From Anaerolineales bacterium (lineage in GTDB: Bacteria; Chloroflexota; Anaerolineae; Aggregatilineales; J027), in assembly GCA_020634155.1 (NCBI GenBank), contig JACKCI010000001.1, positions 1,488,001 through 1,552,000 of the forward strand: a stretch of DNA of 64,000 bases. The letters run 5' to 3'. The notes beneath the pieces were generated by a model that was given only the letters and a program-made list of their open reading frames with translations, was not told the DNA's origin and did not search any database. The position numbers and the translations under genes are program-made. This document shows, in pieces, positions 50,254-59,348 of the stretch (the first letter of the stretch is position 1; each line of letters begins with the position of its first letter).

Positions 50254-51072
50254 TTAAGATAACGGTGCTACCCATTGTGCCTCAAATTCGCTAGGAGCGA
50301 GATACCCCAAGGCAGAATGAATGCGTTTATGGGTATAGACATCTTCTAGGAAACGCCCGATAGACCGATAAGCATGATGAAAATCCTCGTATTCGGATAA
50401 ATCAATCTCCTCCTCCCGGATGGTTCGCATGAGGCGTTCGGCAAAGCCGTTTTCTTCGGGCTTGCCCACTGCCGCCATACTGATTTGAATGTGATGGTGC
50501 TGCAACAAATCGGTGTAATCATCGCAGGCGTACTGCCAGCCTTGGTCACTATGGTGGATGTCTGGGACACGCTCTAGGAGTGCGCGTTGCAGGGCGGTGA
50601 GGGTGAGCGTGCGATCCAGTGATCGGCTGAGATGCCAGCCACGTACCGCCCGCGTGAACACATCCATAATGACCGCTAAATACACAAACTCACGGTGCAA
50701 CCGTACATAGGTGATATCCGCGACCCAGAGGTGTTCAGGATGAGCGGCAGCAAGGTCTTTGACTAGGTTCGGATAGCGTCCAAAATCGTGCCGACTGTTC
50801 GTGGTGCGCGTTTTGCGGCGTTTCTGGGGGCGTTGTAAGCCCATTTGAGCCATCATACGCCGAATGCGCTTATGATTGACCGTCCACCCCGTCCGTTGGA
50901 GCAAAACGGTGATACGCCGATAGCCATAGGTCGGGTACTGGGCGGCGAGGTCTTGAACGACCACGCGCAACGCGCTGTCATCCAGCTCAACTCCTTGATG
51001 GTAGAAGCTGCTACGCGGCAAATCCAGCACCGCACAGATCGTGCTCACGGGATACTCGTCCTTCAAGTGCAT
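50254..51072 (-). CDS. IS3-family transposase OrfB, copy B
   Basis: 272 residues, same amino acid sequence as in copy A, with intact DDE triad and HTH_21-like N terminus. It is preceded by orfA in the other frame and reached by the A7G shift at about 51119-51126. Confidence 0.95.
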   Translation of the reverse strand: MHLKDEYPVSTICAVLDLPRSSFYHQGVELDDSALRVVVQDLAAQYPTYGYRRITVLLQRTGWTVNHKRIRRMMAQMGLQRPQKRRKTRTTNSRHDFGRYPNLVKDLAAAHPEHLWVADITYVRLHREFVYLAVIMDVFTRAVRGWHLSRSLDRTLTLTALQRALLERVPDIHHSDQGWQYACDDYTDLLQHHHIQISMAAVGKPEENGFAERLMRTIREEEIDLSEYEDFHHAYRSIGRFLEDVYTHKRIHSALGYLAPSEFEAQWVAPLS

Positions 51073-51074
51073 GG

Positions 51075-51380
51075 CTATTTCCCGTTTCTCTCGCGTGTCC
51101 CATTCAGCAAGCTCGATGCTTTTTTTGCAATCTCTAGCTCCATCGTCAGCCTCCCGATCATGCGTTCCAGTTCGGCGATCCGCTCTTGCTCCCCACTGCT
51201 CTCGCCGCCTTTCTCGAATGCCTGCGGTGCAGCTGCCAGAAATTGTTGTTTCCAGTTACCAACCATCTGAGAGGTCAGTTGATGCTCACGGCATAGCTCT
51301 GCCATACTTTTCTCGCCCGACAACAATTGCAGGACGACTTGGCTTTTGAATCCCGGTGTAAATTTCCGTTTCTTCTTCAT
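51075..51380 (-). CDS. IS3-family transposase OrfA, copy B
   Basis: 101 residues, same sequence as in copy A: helix-turn-helix plus coiled helix. Begins 65 bases inside the IS end. Confidence 0.95.
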   Translation of the reverse strand: MKKKRKFTPGFKSQVVLQLLSGEKSMAELCREHQLTSQMVGNWKQQFLAAAPQAFEKGGESSGEQERIAELERMIGRLTMELEIAKKASSLLNGTRERNGK

Positions 51381-51445
51381 GTGAACCTTTCCACTTATGG
51401 ACTATGTTACTTTAACCTCATGTCCAATCTCAGGGGTTCACTACA

Positions 51446-53541
51446 CGCTCTTGATTTGCAAATGTTTCTTCTAGTTGCGCCATTTCGAATACGTTATATA
51501 TTTCAGCTTGTGCATCCAACTTTATTGTCAGATCTACTGCGCTTGCCTTAATTAGATCTTGTGTCGTCCAAAAAAAGACATCTAACGGATAGAAGTTATC
51601 TCTGCTCGCTGCCTGTGCTTCAAATAGACGTTGTTTCAAGTAAAAATAGAGTTGAGTAGCAAAATTAGCGTCGAGAGAATAAAGCTGTTTTGCTTTTGCA
51701 CCTAGTGTAGCGGCAAGCTCAACTAGGAGCTGTGATCGCAAATCCTGATTCGATGAATTCTCACGATCAGCAAAGTCAAGTGCATTATTTACAACATTCT
51801 CTGCTCTCTCCAATAAATTTTGGGGCGTTAACTCAGTATTGTCTGATGAAATTTTTGCAGCCTCGCGTAATAGATTAGTCTCTTGTAGCATTAGTCTAGG
51901 GTTAAATATACTACGCTGTTCACGTAGATATGCAAGTGCATCTGCCAAACGTAAAAGATAAGGTCCATAAGGGTTCCAAGTCGGATCCTCATCTGGAGGA
52001 TTGATCTTACGAATTAAATCTAGTACAAACTGAATCTCCATATCATTTACAATGATGTTTTTGACAAGATGAGATATAAAATCAATCTCATATTGAGGAC
52101 CACCTAACCTTATTTTCGCAACTAATTCGGCTTCTAAAGCATGCCGAGGTCCGACTGAAATGTTTCCAATTTCATCCGTTGACCAAGTGAATAAATCGAC
52201 TTTCTCAAGCAAATCAACTAAATCAACCTGTGTTTCATTGCGTAATGCTCTAAGTAGCAAATCAATTGGTGTACGCAGACCAAAGCGACCGGGTACCATT
52301 ATCAAACCGATAAGACGCTGCACCTGATCAAGGAATTCACCTGCTATCTCGGACTTGTCTGTAGAAAAAACAGACATGGAATCAACAAGTCCTGCGTTTA
52401 AGAGTGCATAAGCTAATGGGCTAGTAAAGACTTCATATCCTTGGGATGTTACTATCTCTTCTGCTATCTGCTTGATTTGCTCTTCAGTGTATATAGTTTC
52501 GAGGTTGATTCCTTCCATTAGTTTGGATCGACTAGAGGGAAGAAGTCGATATAAGGCGACAAAGAAATTCGCGCCATATTGATCTAATAATGGTTTTATA
52601 CCACTAATATTTGGCACAAATTGAGTTATCCACTTCTCAAAGCGCATCTTTTCTTGGGATGTGAGTATAGCTTCAGCCTCAACCCAATGGCTGTCATGCG
52701 GCATACTCCTTTTACCTGACTTCAATTTTGTCGTATGTCCCTTATGTTGTCTGTATGAGCTACCCACTAATGTAATTTTTTGTCCATGTCCTGTTAGATA
52801 CAATACCAAATCGAGATATTGATCGTAGTTTAACATTCCATCCCATACAATAAGGGAAGCAGAAGCTCCCTGCTGTTCAGCCCAAGTGACAAAGGCAGCT
52901 ATATCATGATAGTTAGGTTTTATTGGACGCCGCTCAATAAATAAAATTGGATATTGCCTAAATTGCTGCTGCATTTTAAATATTAAAGATGCTAATGCTA
53001 TAGTTTTTCCAATACCCGATTGACCATGCAAGATAATTGGTTCTTCTTCAAGTTGTTTCTGCGTAAGACTACTTTTTACTTTCTCTTCTAATTCTTTCTC
53101 AAAATCGCGTTGGAACGCAAAACCTCTTGGATACCCAGACCATACAGGTCGCTCACTAGAGCGTGCTAGAAAATTCCGAAACTCCGAATAAAGAGAATCA
53201 TCGGATAGTACACTAAAAGCAGAGAAAGTTGATTCATCAATAATTATCGCTGAACGAGATACTTGGTTTCTAAGTGATAAGGGAACGGAAACAGCTCGTG
53301 AAGCGACATTAACTCTATGACCATAGACTTCATCCCGATGTTCTTCAGCAAGTTGAACAAAATCCTCTCCCTGTTTAAGAAAACTTACAAGAGACTGTGA
53401 ATACAATATTAATTTTTCTTGATTTACTAAATATTCGATATTAGGATTATTCATAATATCTTTACTGGAATGAAACATATAAACTTGCCCAGACGAAAAT
53501 TCATCTAATATTCCAGCAAAGTCATCAATCTGTAACCAATC
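51446..53541 (-). pseudogene. Middle fragment of the SIR2-STAND gene (between IS copies C and B): STAND-type P-loop NTPase
   Basis: Codes for residues 197 to about 895 of the restored protein. Walker A GQSGIGKT falls at restored residues 369-376, Walker B LIVWDG at about 426-431 and a sensor-like ITLVGSSYRQ at about 452-461. The rest is predicted helical with winged-helix/TPR-like character. There is no WD40 or LRR. Together with the SIR2-like N terminus this is the plan of SIR2-STAND defence ATPases. In the interrupted state an ATG inside IS copy C (53584-53586) reads in phase into this fragment and gives a 718-residue frame that stops in IS copy B. Confidence 0.85.
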
Positions 53542-53599
53542 CTCTGTAGTGAACCCAAAAAATTGGACACAAAAATACACTGACATATTTTAGCGTCAG

Positions 53600-54418
53600 T
53601 TAAGATAACGGTGCTACCCATTGTGCCTCAAATTCGCTAGGAGCGAGATACCCCAAGGCAGAATGAATGCGTTTATGGGTATAGACATCTTCTAGGAAAC
53701 GCCCGATAGACCGATAAGCATGATGAAAATCCTCGTATTCGGATAAATCAATCTCCTCCTCCCGGATGGTTCGCATGAGGCGTTCGGCAAAGCCGTTTTC
53801 TTCGGGCTTGCCCACTGCCGCCATACTGATTTGAATGTGATGGTGCTGCAACAAATCGGTGTAATCATCGCAGGCGTACTGCCAGCCTTGGTCACTATGG
53901 TGGATGTCTGGGACACGCTCTAGGAGTGCGCGTTGCAGGGCGGTGAGGGTGAGCGTGCGATCCAGTGATCGGCTGAGATGCCAGCCACGTACCGCCCGCG
54001 TGAACACATCCATAATGACCGCTAAATACACAAACTCACGGTGCAACCGTACATAGGTGATATCCGCGACCCAGAGGTGTTCAGGATGAGCGGCAGCAAG
54101 GTCTTTGACTAGGTTCGGATAGCGTCCAAAATCGTGCCGACTGTTCGTGGTGCGCGTTTTGCGGCGTTTCTGGGGGCGTTGTAAGCCCATTTGAGCCATC
54201 ATACGCCGAATGCGCTTATGATTGACCGTCCACCCCGTCCGTTGGAGCAAAACGGTGATACGCCGATAGCCATAGGTCGGGTACTGGGCGGCGAGGTCTT
54301 GAACGACCACGCGCAACGCGCTGTCATCCAGCTCAACTCCTTGATGGTAGAAGCTGCTACGCGGCAAATCCAGCACCGCACAGATCGTGCTCACGGGATA
54401 CTCGTCCTTCAAGTGCAT
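53600..54418 (-). CDS. IS3-family transposase OrfB, copy C
   Basis: 272 residues, same amino acid sequence as in copies A and B, DDE triad intact. Confidence 0.95.
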   Translation of the reverse strand: MHLKDEYPVSTICAVLDLPRSSFYHQGVELDDSALRVVVQDLAAQYPTYGYRRITVLLQRTGWTVNHKRIRRMMAQMGLQRPQKRRKTRTTNSRHDFGRYPNLVKDLAAAHPEHLWVADITYVRLHREFVYLAVIMDVFTRAVRGWHLSRSLDRTLTLTALQRALLERVPDIHHSDQGWQYACDDYTDLLQHHHIQISMAAVGKPEENGFAERLMRTIREEEIDLSEYEDFHHAYRSIGRFLEDVYTHKRIHSALGYLAPSEFEAQWVAPLS

Positions 54419-54420
54419 GG

Positions 54421-54726
54421 CTATTTCCCGTTTCTCTCGCGTGTCCCATTCAGCAAGCTCGATGCTTTTTTTGCAATCTCTAGCTCCATCGTCAGCCTCC
54501 CGATCATGCGTTCCAGTTCGGCGATCCGCTCTTGCTCCCCACTGCTCTCGCCGCCTTTCTCGAATGCCTGCGGTGCAGCTGCCAGAAATTGTTGTTTCCA
54601 GTTACCAACCATCTGAGAGGTCAGTTGATGCTCACGGCATAGCTCTGCCATACTTTTCTCGCCCGACAACAATTGCAGGACGACTTGGCTTTTGAATCCC
54701 GGTGTAAATTTCCGTTTCTTCTTCAT
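54421..54726 (-). CDS. IS3-family transposase OrfA, copy C
   Basis: 101 residues, same sequence as in copies A and B; the A7G frameshift site lies at about 54465-54472. Confidence 0.95.
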   Translation of the reverse strand: MKKKRKFTPGFKSQVVLQLLSGEKSMAELCREHQLTSQMVGNWKQQFLAAAPQAFEKGGESSGEQERIAELERMIGRLTMELEIAKKASSLLNGTRERNGK

Positions 54727-54791
54727 GTGAACCTTTCCACTTATGGACTATGTTACTTTAACCTCATGTCCAATCTCAGGGGTTCACTACA

Positions 54792-55379
54792 CTCATTAAT
54801 TGAATAGCCTTCAATCACTAGAACGCCAAATGGGGTAACTAAACGTGGCAATCTACGGGCAAGTGCAATTGCAACTTGACGACGTTTATTTAGATCAACA
54901 CGTTTCAAAGGAGAGCGACGGTCTAAACTGGTTTGATCTACAGACCCAAAAAGATGAGTACAGTGTAATCTAGACCGACTACGAGCATCTATTGGATCTT
55001 TCTCTTCAGTGTATATTGGTTCAAGTTCTCTCCATGAAGAACTAAATGCCCGCATCCAAATTGTGTCGATTGCAGAAGTATAAACGCCGTTCCATCCAAC
55101 AGATCCGACAGTTTCCAACCAAATCGGAACAGAAAAGGTCTTGCATTTATTCTGCATCCATGCAAGAGCGCTTTCCATGCTTTGTGTGGAGACTGTAGTT
55201 TCATTGTCCAGAATGCGGTTGTATCCACCGGAAGATTTTCCCTGACCATATTTACGAACTATTTCAGCTAGAAAAGGATCTATCCCAGTTTCAATTTCCA
55301 AATATTTTTGACCAAGAAAAAGGAAAGAAGGCCCTTGTTTCAATTTATCATACAAATCCGGTTTACGTGTATTTATCAT
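54792..55379 (-). pseudogene. 5' fragment of the SIR2-STAND gene (cut by IS copy C): SIR2-like NAD-cleaving domain
   Basis: Codes for residues 1-196 of the 1152-residue protein. SFLFLGQKYL (18-27) takes the place of the SIR2 GAG-S motif after a short leader. WNGVYTSAID (96-105) corresponds to the T-x-N-x-D NAD-binding block, and LHCTHLFGSVDQ (138-149) to the K-L-H-G block. The match is that of divergent SIR2-like effector domains, which destroy NAD in several defence systems; it is not a standard deacetylase. With the IS present the frame stops 12 codons into the element. A candidate promoter lies 75-100 bases upstream. Confidence 0.8.
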
Positions 55380-55451
55380 AATATTACTCCTACATTCATC
55401 AGCCTAGAAAACCGCTTTTCATATTTTAGTTTTCCTTACCAATTTATAACA

Positions 55452-55488
55452 AGTATATCTCTTCAAATTTAAACCCACAAGCGCTTGT
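55452..55488 (-). promoter_or_regulatory. Candidate promoter and palindromic operator of the SIR2-STAND operon
   Basis: On the minus strand TTGTGG (55475-55480) is 17 bases from TATACT (55452-55457). A perfect 12-bp palindrome ACAAGCGCTTGT (55477-55488) overlaps the -35 box, as expected of a repressor site. The remaining intergenic DNA (55380-55503) is A+T-rich and shows no hairpin terminator for the agmatine deiminase side. Confidence 0.45.
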
Positions 55489-55503
55489 TAATCTCTTAAT
55501 TAA

Positions 55504-56583
55504 TTACCCCCCATGTTGTTGCTGAGTAATACAATGGATATTACCGCCACCCAGCAAAATCTCGCGCCCCGACACGCCCACCACTTCGCGCTCTGGGAAT
55601 AAAGCTTGGAGGGTGGCAAGGGCCGCTGCATCGTAGGGGTCATCGAAGGTCGGCACCAGCACACCCCCGTTGGCGATATAGAAATTGACATAGGAGGCCG
55701 CCAAACGGGTGCCAGCCAAGCGCGGCAGGGTACCCGCAGCAGGTCGAATGCCAGCGCTCTCGGCGGCGGTCAAGGTGAGTGGCCCCGGCTGGTGCAGCTT
55801 ATGGACTTCTAAGCGGCGGCCTTGGGCATCGGTGGCATTGCAGAGTTGCTCATAGGCAGCAAGTGAGATGGGATATTGGGGGTCGAAGGGGTCGTCTGTC
55901 CATGTCACGACCACCACACTGGGGCGGACAAAGCAGCACAGGTTATCAACATGGCCGCTGGTCTCATCTTGATAGACGCCCGGCCCCAGCCAGATGACCT
56001 TCTGCACGTTGCAATAGGCCATCAGGCGCTCCTCAAGCTGGGCTTGGCTCAGATGCGGGTTGCGGTTGGGATTGAGCAGGCATTCGGTGGTAGTCAATAG
56101 TGTGCCTTGCCCATCGACATGAATCGAACCCCCTTCGAGGACAAAATCAGCGCGGTAGCGGTCGGTGGCGGTCATGTCTAAGATGGTGGCAGCGACCTGC
56201 TCATCTTGACGCCAATCGCTATAGAGGCCACCCCATGCGTTGAAGCCCCAATCAACTCCGCGCACCTCCCCCGCCGCATTGACCACAAAAGTCGGGCCAC
56301 AATCGCGCAGCCATGCGTCATCGTGGGGGATGGTCACCACGCGGATGGAGGTGGGCAGGAGTTGACGAGCGCTATCCAGATGGGATGGACTGACACCGAC
56401 GGTAACAGGTTCAAAGCGGGCGATGGCTTCTGCTACACGAGCAAAAGCCATCTGAGCAGGCACGGCATTATCACGCCATGTGTCGGGACGTTCCGGCCAC
56501 AGCATCCAGCAGCCCGCATGGGGTTCCCATTCGGCGGGCATACGGAAGCCATCATCACGGGGGGTGCTAGACCACGTTGCCAA
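55504..56583 (-). CDS. aguA: Agmatine deiminase
   Basis: 359 residues. Starts at TTG (56581-56583), overlapping the ALDH gene by 17 bases; the conserved N-terminal block STPRDDGFRMPAEWEPHAGCWMLWPER requires a start upstream of the ATG at 56541. Family blocks: DDAWLRDCGPTFVVN, VDWGFNAWGGLYSDW, VLEGGSIHVDGQGTLLTTTECLLNPNRNP, DETSGHVDNLCCF, and the nucleophile C351 in GGGNIHCITQQ. It hydrolyses agmatine to N-carbamoylputrescine and ammonia. It is the last gene of the polyamine operon, whose AguB-type amidase takes the next step. Confidence 0.94.
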   Translation of the reverse strand: MATWSSTPRDDGFRMPAEWEPHAGCWMLWPERPDTWRDNAVPAQMAFARVAEAIARFEPVTVGVSPSHLDSARQLLPTSIRVVTIPHDDAWLRDCGPTFVVNAAGEVRGVDWGFNAWGGLYSDWRQDEQVAATILDMTATDRYRADFVLEGGSIHVDGQGTLLTTTECLLNPNRNPHLSQAQLEERLMAYCNVQKVIWLGPGVYQDETSGHVDNLCCFVRPSVVVVTWTDDPFDPQYPISLAAYEQLCNATDAQGRRLEVHKLHQPGPLTLTAAESAGIRPAAGTLPRLAGTRLAASYVNFYIANGGVLVPTFDDPYDAAALATLQALFPEREVVGVSGREILLGGGNIHCITQQQHGG

Positions 56584-58012
56584 TGTACACCGTCTTGGTC
56601 TCTTGATATTCCTCTAGGCCCTCAAGACCACATTCGCGCCCGACGCCGCTTTGCTTATAGCCGCCAAAGGGTGCTTCGGGGGTGGCCGGCAACCAGTCGT
56701 TGATGCTCACCATGCCATACTCTAGCCCTTCCGAGACCTTCAAAGCGGTGTTGAGGTCGTTGGTTAGGACAAAGGCGGCGAGGCCATATTCGGTGTTGTT
56801 GGCCCACGCCAGCGCTTCATCGGTATCGCTGAAGGGGATGATGGGCAGTACGGGGCCGAAGATTTCCTCGTTGTAGATTGCCATGTCGGGCTGGACATCG
56901 GTCAAGACGGTGGGCTGATAAAAGTAGCCGTGTGGCAGGTCAAGGGGACGGGCACCGCCAGCCAAGAGCGTGGCACCCTGCCCCACTGCTTGATTGACCA
57001 AGGCTTCTACGCGCTCACGCTGGCGGGCGTTAATCAGCGGGCCGACCTCGACACCCTTATCCATGCCATTACCGACCACAACTTTTTGAGCAAGGGTCGC
57101 GGCGTGGTCGATAAACTCCTCGACGATTTGGCTATGGACATAAAAGCGCTGGGGTGAAACGCAGACCTGCCCACAGTTGCGATACTTCCACGCGATGGAT
57201 TCTTGGACGGCGCGGCGGACATCTTTGACATCGGGGAAGACCAAGACGGGGGCATTACCGCCCATCTCCAGCGCGAGGCGGGTCACAGTGCGCGAGGCCC
57301 CATCCATCAAGAGCTTGCCGACGCGGGTGCTGCCTGTGAAGCTAATCTTGCGACAGCGTGGGTCGTTAAGCATAGCTTGGCCCATGGCGGCGGGGTCGCC
57401 ATTGACCAGATTGATGACACCCGACGGAGCGCCCGCTTCATGCAAGGCTTGAGCAAGCAGCATCGCCGAGCGCGGAGTGTATTCGGAGGGACGCCCCACG
57501 ACGGTGCAACCCGCTGCCAGCGCCGCAGCCCATGCCCGCACCACATTATAAATGGGGAAGTTCCACGCCGTAATGGTGCCGACGACGCCAAGGGGTTCTT
57601 TGTGGACGCTGATGCGGCGGGTGGATGTGCGCGACGGGATGGTGTGACCATAGGCGCGTTTACCCTCCTCAGCGTTCCATACCAGATAATTAGCGGCGCT
57701 GCGCCACTCGGCAAGGGCTTCACCGTAGGGCTTGCCAGACTCCTCGGTGCTGATACGGGCACAATCCTCGGCATGGGCCAAGACCCAATCGGCGGCTTTC
57801 ATCAAGACATCGGCGCGTTTATAGGGGGTCAGGCGTGACCACGTTTTGAAGGCGGTCGCGGCGGCATCGAGAGCGGCCTCGGCGTCGGAGCCATCGCCAA
57901 AGGGCAGTTGCTCGATGACCTGCTCGGTGGCAGGGTTGATTAAATCCCATGTGCCGCCGTTGTTGGCCTCCACCCATGCGCCATTGATAAGTTGCTTAAA
58001 CACATAGCTCAT
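56567..58012 (-). CDS. Aldehyde dehydrogenase (aminobutyraldehyde or succinate-semialdehyde type)
   Basis: 481 residues. The catalytic Cys is C284 in NCGQVCVSPQRF, the general base E249 in LALEMGGNAP and the oxyanion Asn N151 in AWNFP. The usual KPSE cofactor motif reads GRPSEYTP with Arg at the Lys position. Between two class III aminotransferases and AguA, the likely substrates are 4-aminobutanal (to GABA) or succinate semialdehyde; the sequence does not decide. The ATG overlaps the aminotransferase stop as ATGA. Confidence 0.9.
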   Translation of the reverse strand: MSYVFKQLINGAWVEANNGGTWDLINPATEQVIEQLPFGDGSDAEAALDAAATAFKTWSRLTPYKRADVLMKAADWVLAHAEDCARISTEESGKPYGEALAEWRSAANYLVWNAEEGKRAYGHTIPSRTSTRRISVHKEPLGVVGTITAWNFPIYNVVRAWAAALAAGCTVVGRPSEYTPRSAMLLAQALHEAGAPSGVINLVNGDPAAMGQAMLNDPRCRKISFTGSTRVGKLLMDGASRTVTRLALEMGGNAPVLVFPDVKDVRRAVQESIAWKYRNCGQVCVSPQRFYVHSQIVEEFIDHAATLAQKVVVGNGMDKGVEVGPLINARQRERVEALVNQAVGQGATLLAGGARPLDLPHGYFYQPTVLTDVQPDMAIYNEEIFGPVLPIIPFSDTDEALAWANNTEYGLAAFVLTNDLNTALKVSEGLEYGMVSINDWLPATPEAPFGGYKQSGVGRECGLEGLEEYQETKTVYIGNVV

Positions 58013-59343
58013 GCTTGCACCACCTTGAGGGCCTCAGCAAGGACAGCCATGCCTTCGTCAATTTGGTCGTTGGTGATGTTGAGGGGCGGCAGGAAGCGCA
58101 CACAGTTGCTATACAGGCCCGCACGGATGGTAATCAGGCCGCGCTTAAGGGTCTCGACCGTGACTTGGCTGGTCTGGGTAGCGGCGGGTTCGCGTGTATC
58201 GTGGTCAGTCACTAACTCAATCGCCAGCATGGGGCCGAGGCCGCGCACATGCCCAATCAATGGGAATTGGGTTTGCAGGTCTTGGAGATGGCTCCGCATC
58301 CGTTGCCCAACGACAGCAGCCCGTTGCAAAAATTCAGGTTGGCGAATCATCTTGATGGCCTCGACACCTGCGACACAGGCCAAGGGGTTGCCGCTGTAGG
58401 TGCCGCCTAAGCCACCGGGGTGCGGGGCGTCCATGACTTCAGCGCGTCCCGTGACCGCCGCGAGGGGCATACCTGCCGCCACCGATTTGGCGATGGTGAT
58501 AAGGTCGGGCACCACGTCGTAATGCTCAATGGCGAACATCTTGCCTGTGCGCCCCATGCCACTTTGGATTTCATCGGCTACCAAGAGGATACCGTGCTGG
58601 TCACAGATTTCGCGTAGGCGCTGCATGAAGCGTGGCGGGGTAGGAATAAAACCGCCCTCACCCTGCACGGGTTCAATGACAATAGCAGCCACGTTGGAGG
58701 GGTCTACTTGAGCCACCAACGCGGTATTGAGTTGCTGAATAGCATACTCGACAAATTCCTCATCGCTGAGGCCATGCGGGCGACGGTAGACATTGGGGAA
58801 GGGCAGGCGATAGACTTCAGAGGCGAAGGGGCCAAAGCCTTTCTTGAAGAGGGCAAATTTGCTGGTCATGGAAAGGGTCATATTGGTGCGACCATGATAG
58901 GCCCCTTCAAAAACGATGATACCGGGGCGTCCGGTGTGGCTGCGGGCGATTTTAACGGCGGTCTCAACCGCTTCTGCCCCACTATTGAGCAGCACGGTCT
59001 TCTTGGGAAAATCACCCGGTGCGATGGCATTGAGCAGTTCCGCCACTTCGACAAAGGGTTCATAGGTGCCAACAATGGCGCAGAGGTGGATGAGCTTTTC
59101 GGCCTGTGCTTTGAGCGCTTCGACCACCGCAGGCGGACGATGCCCCACCGCCAAAACGCCAATGCCACCCGCAAAATCGAGCAGTGTGTTGCCATCGACA
59201 TCAACAACAGCGGCACCTTCGGCGTGATCAACAGTCAATTGGGTTAGTTTGGCGGCTCCACGAGCAGTGGCGGCCTCACGGCGTGCCACCCATGCAAGGC
59301 TCTTGGGGCCGGGAATTTCAGTGACTAAGTTAATGGTTCCCAT
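58009..59343 (-). CDS. gabT: Class III aminotransferase, 4-aminobutyrate aminotransferase-like
   Basis: 444 residues from the ATG at 59341-59343 (AAAAGGA upstream); the frame is open 41 codons further without conservation. PLP-fold blocks: DFAGGIGVLAVGHRPPAV, NSGAEAVETAVKIARSHTGRPGIIVFEGAYHGRTNMTLSMTSK, IVIEPVQGEGGFIPTP, LVADEIQSGMGRTGKMFAIEH, and the Schiff-base lysine K286 in ITIAKSVAAGMPLAAVTG. This matches GabT/PuuE-type enzymes, which convert GABA and 2-oxoglutarate to succinate semialdehyde and glutamate. The gene symbol is assigned on similarity; it could also act on putrescine. Confidence 0.88.
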   Translation of the reverse strand: MGTINLVTEIPGPKSLAWVARREAATARGAAKLTQLTVDHAEGAAVVDVDGNTLLDFAGGIGVLAVGHRPPAVVEALKAQAEKLIHLCAIVGTYEPFVEVAELLNAIAPGDFPKKTVLLNSGAEAVETAVKIARSHTGRPGIIVFEGAYHGRTNMTLSMTSKFALFKKGFGPFASEVYRLPFPNVYRRPHGLSDEEFVEYAIQQLNTALVAQVDPSNVAAIVIEPVQGEGGFIPTPPRFMQRLREICDQHGILLVADEIQSGMGRTGKMFAIEHYDVVPDLITIAKSVAAGMPLAAVTGRAEVMDAPHPGGLGGTYSGNPLACVAGVEAIKMIRQPEFLQRAAVVGQRMRSHLQDLQTQFPLIGHVRGLGPMLAIELVTDHDTREPAATQTSQVTVETLKRGLITIRAGLYSNCVRFLPPLNITNDQIDEGMAVLAEALKVVQA

Positions 59344-59348
59344 AGGTA

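Larger units (their letters stand above)
50199..51445 (-). mobile_element. IS3-family insertion sequence, copy B (minus orientation)
   Basis: 1247 bp, with the same terminal repeats and content as copy A. The target duplication is CGC (50196-50198 and 51446-51448). It is inserted in the same direction as the SIR2-STAND gene, joining CAA GAG CG to A TTT CAA when removed. Confidence 0.96.
53545..54791 (-). mobile_element. IS3-family insertion sequence, copy C (minus orientation)
   Basis: 1247 bp, with the same terminal repeats and content as copies A and B. The target duplication is CTC (53542-53544 and 54792-54794). Removing it joins ATT AAT GAG to GAT TGG TTA in frame. Copies B and C are direct repeats flanking the NTPase fragment. 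Confidence 0.96.
47269..55379 (-). other. Two-gene SIR2-STAND defence-like operon disrupted by three copies of one IS3-family element
   Basis: Five gene fragments on the minus strand (55379-54792, 53541-51446, 50195-49421, then 49424-48782 and 47531-47269) are separated by three 1247-bp IS copies. Removing each IS with one copy of its 3-bp target duplication joins the fragments into two open frames of exactly 3459 bases (1152 residues) and 906 bases (301 residues), overlapping by ATGA. The fragment DNA is much richer in A+T than its surroundings: line 53401-53460 has 10 G/C of 60, while 57001-57060 has 38. That fits horizontal acquisition. The defence role is inferred from the SIR2-like and STAND domains. 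Confidence 0.85.

Noticed and set aside
50845..51349. Antisense frames of 141 and 102 codons repeated in all three IS copies
   Set aside because: They lie opposite orfA/orfB, are repeated only because the IS is, and show no domain.
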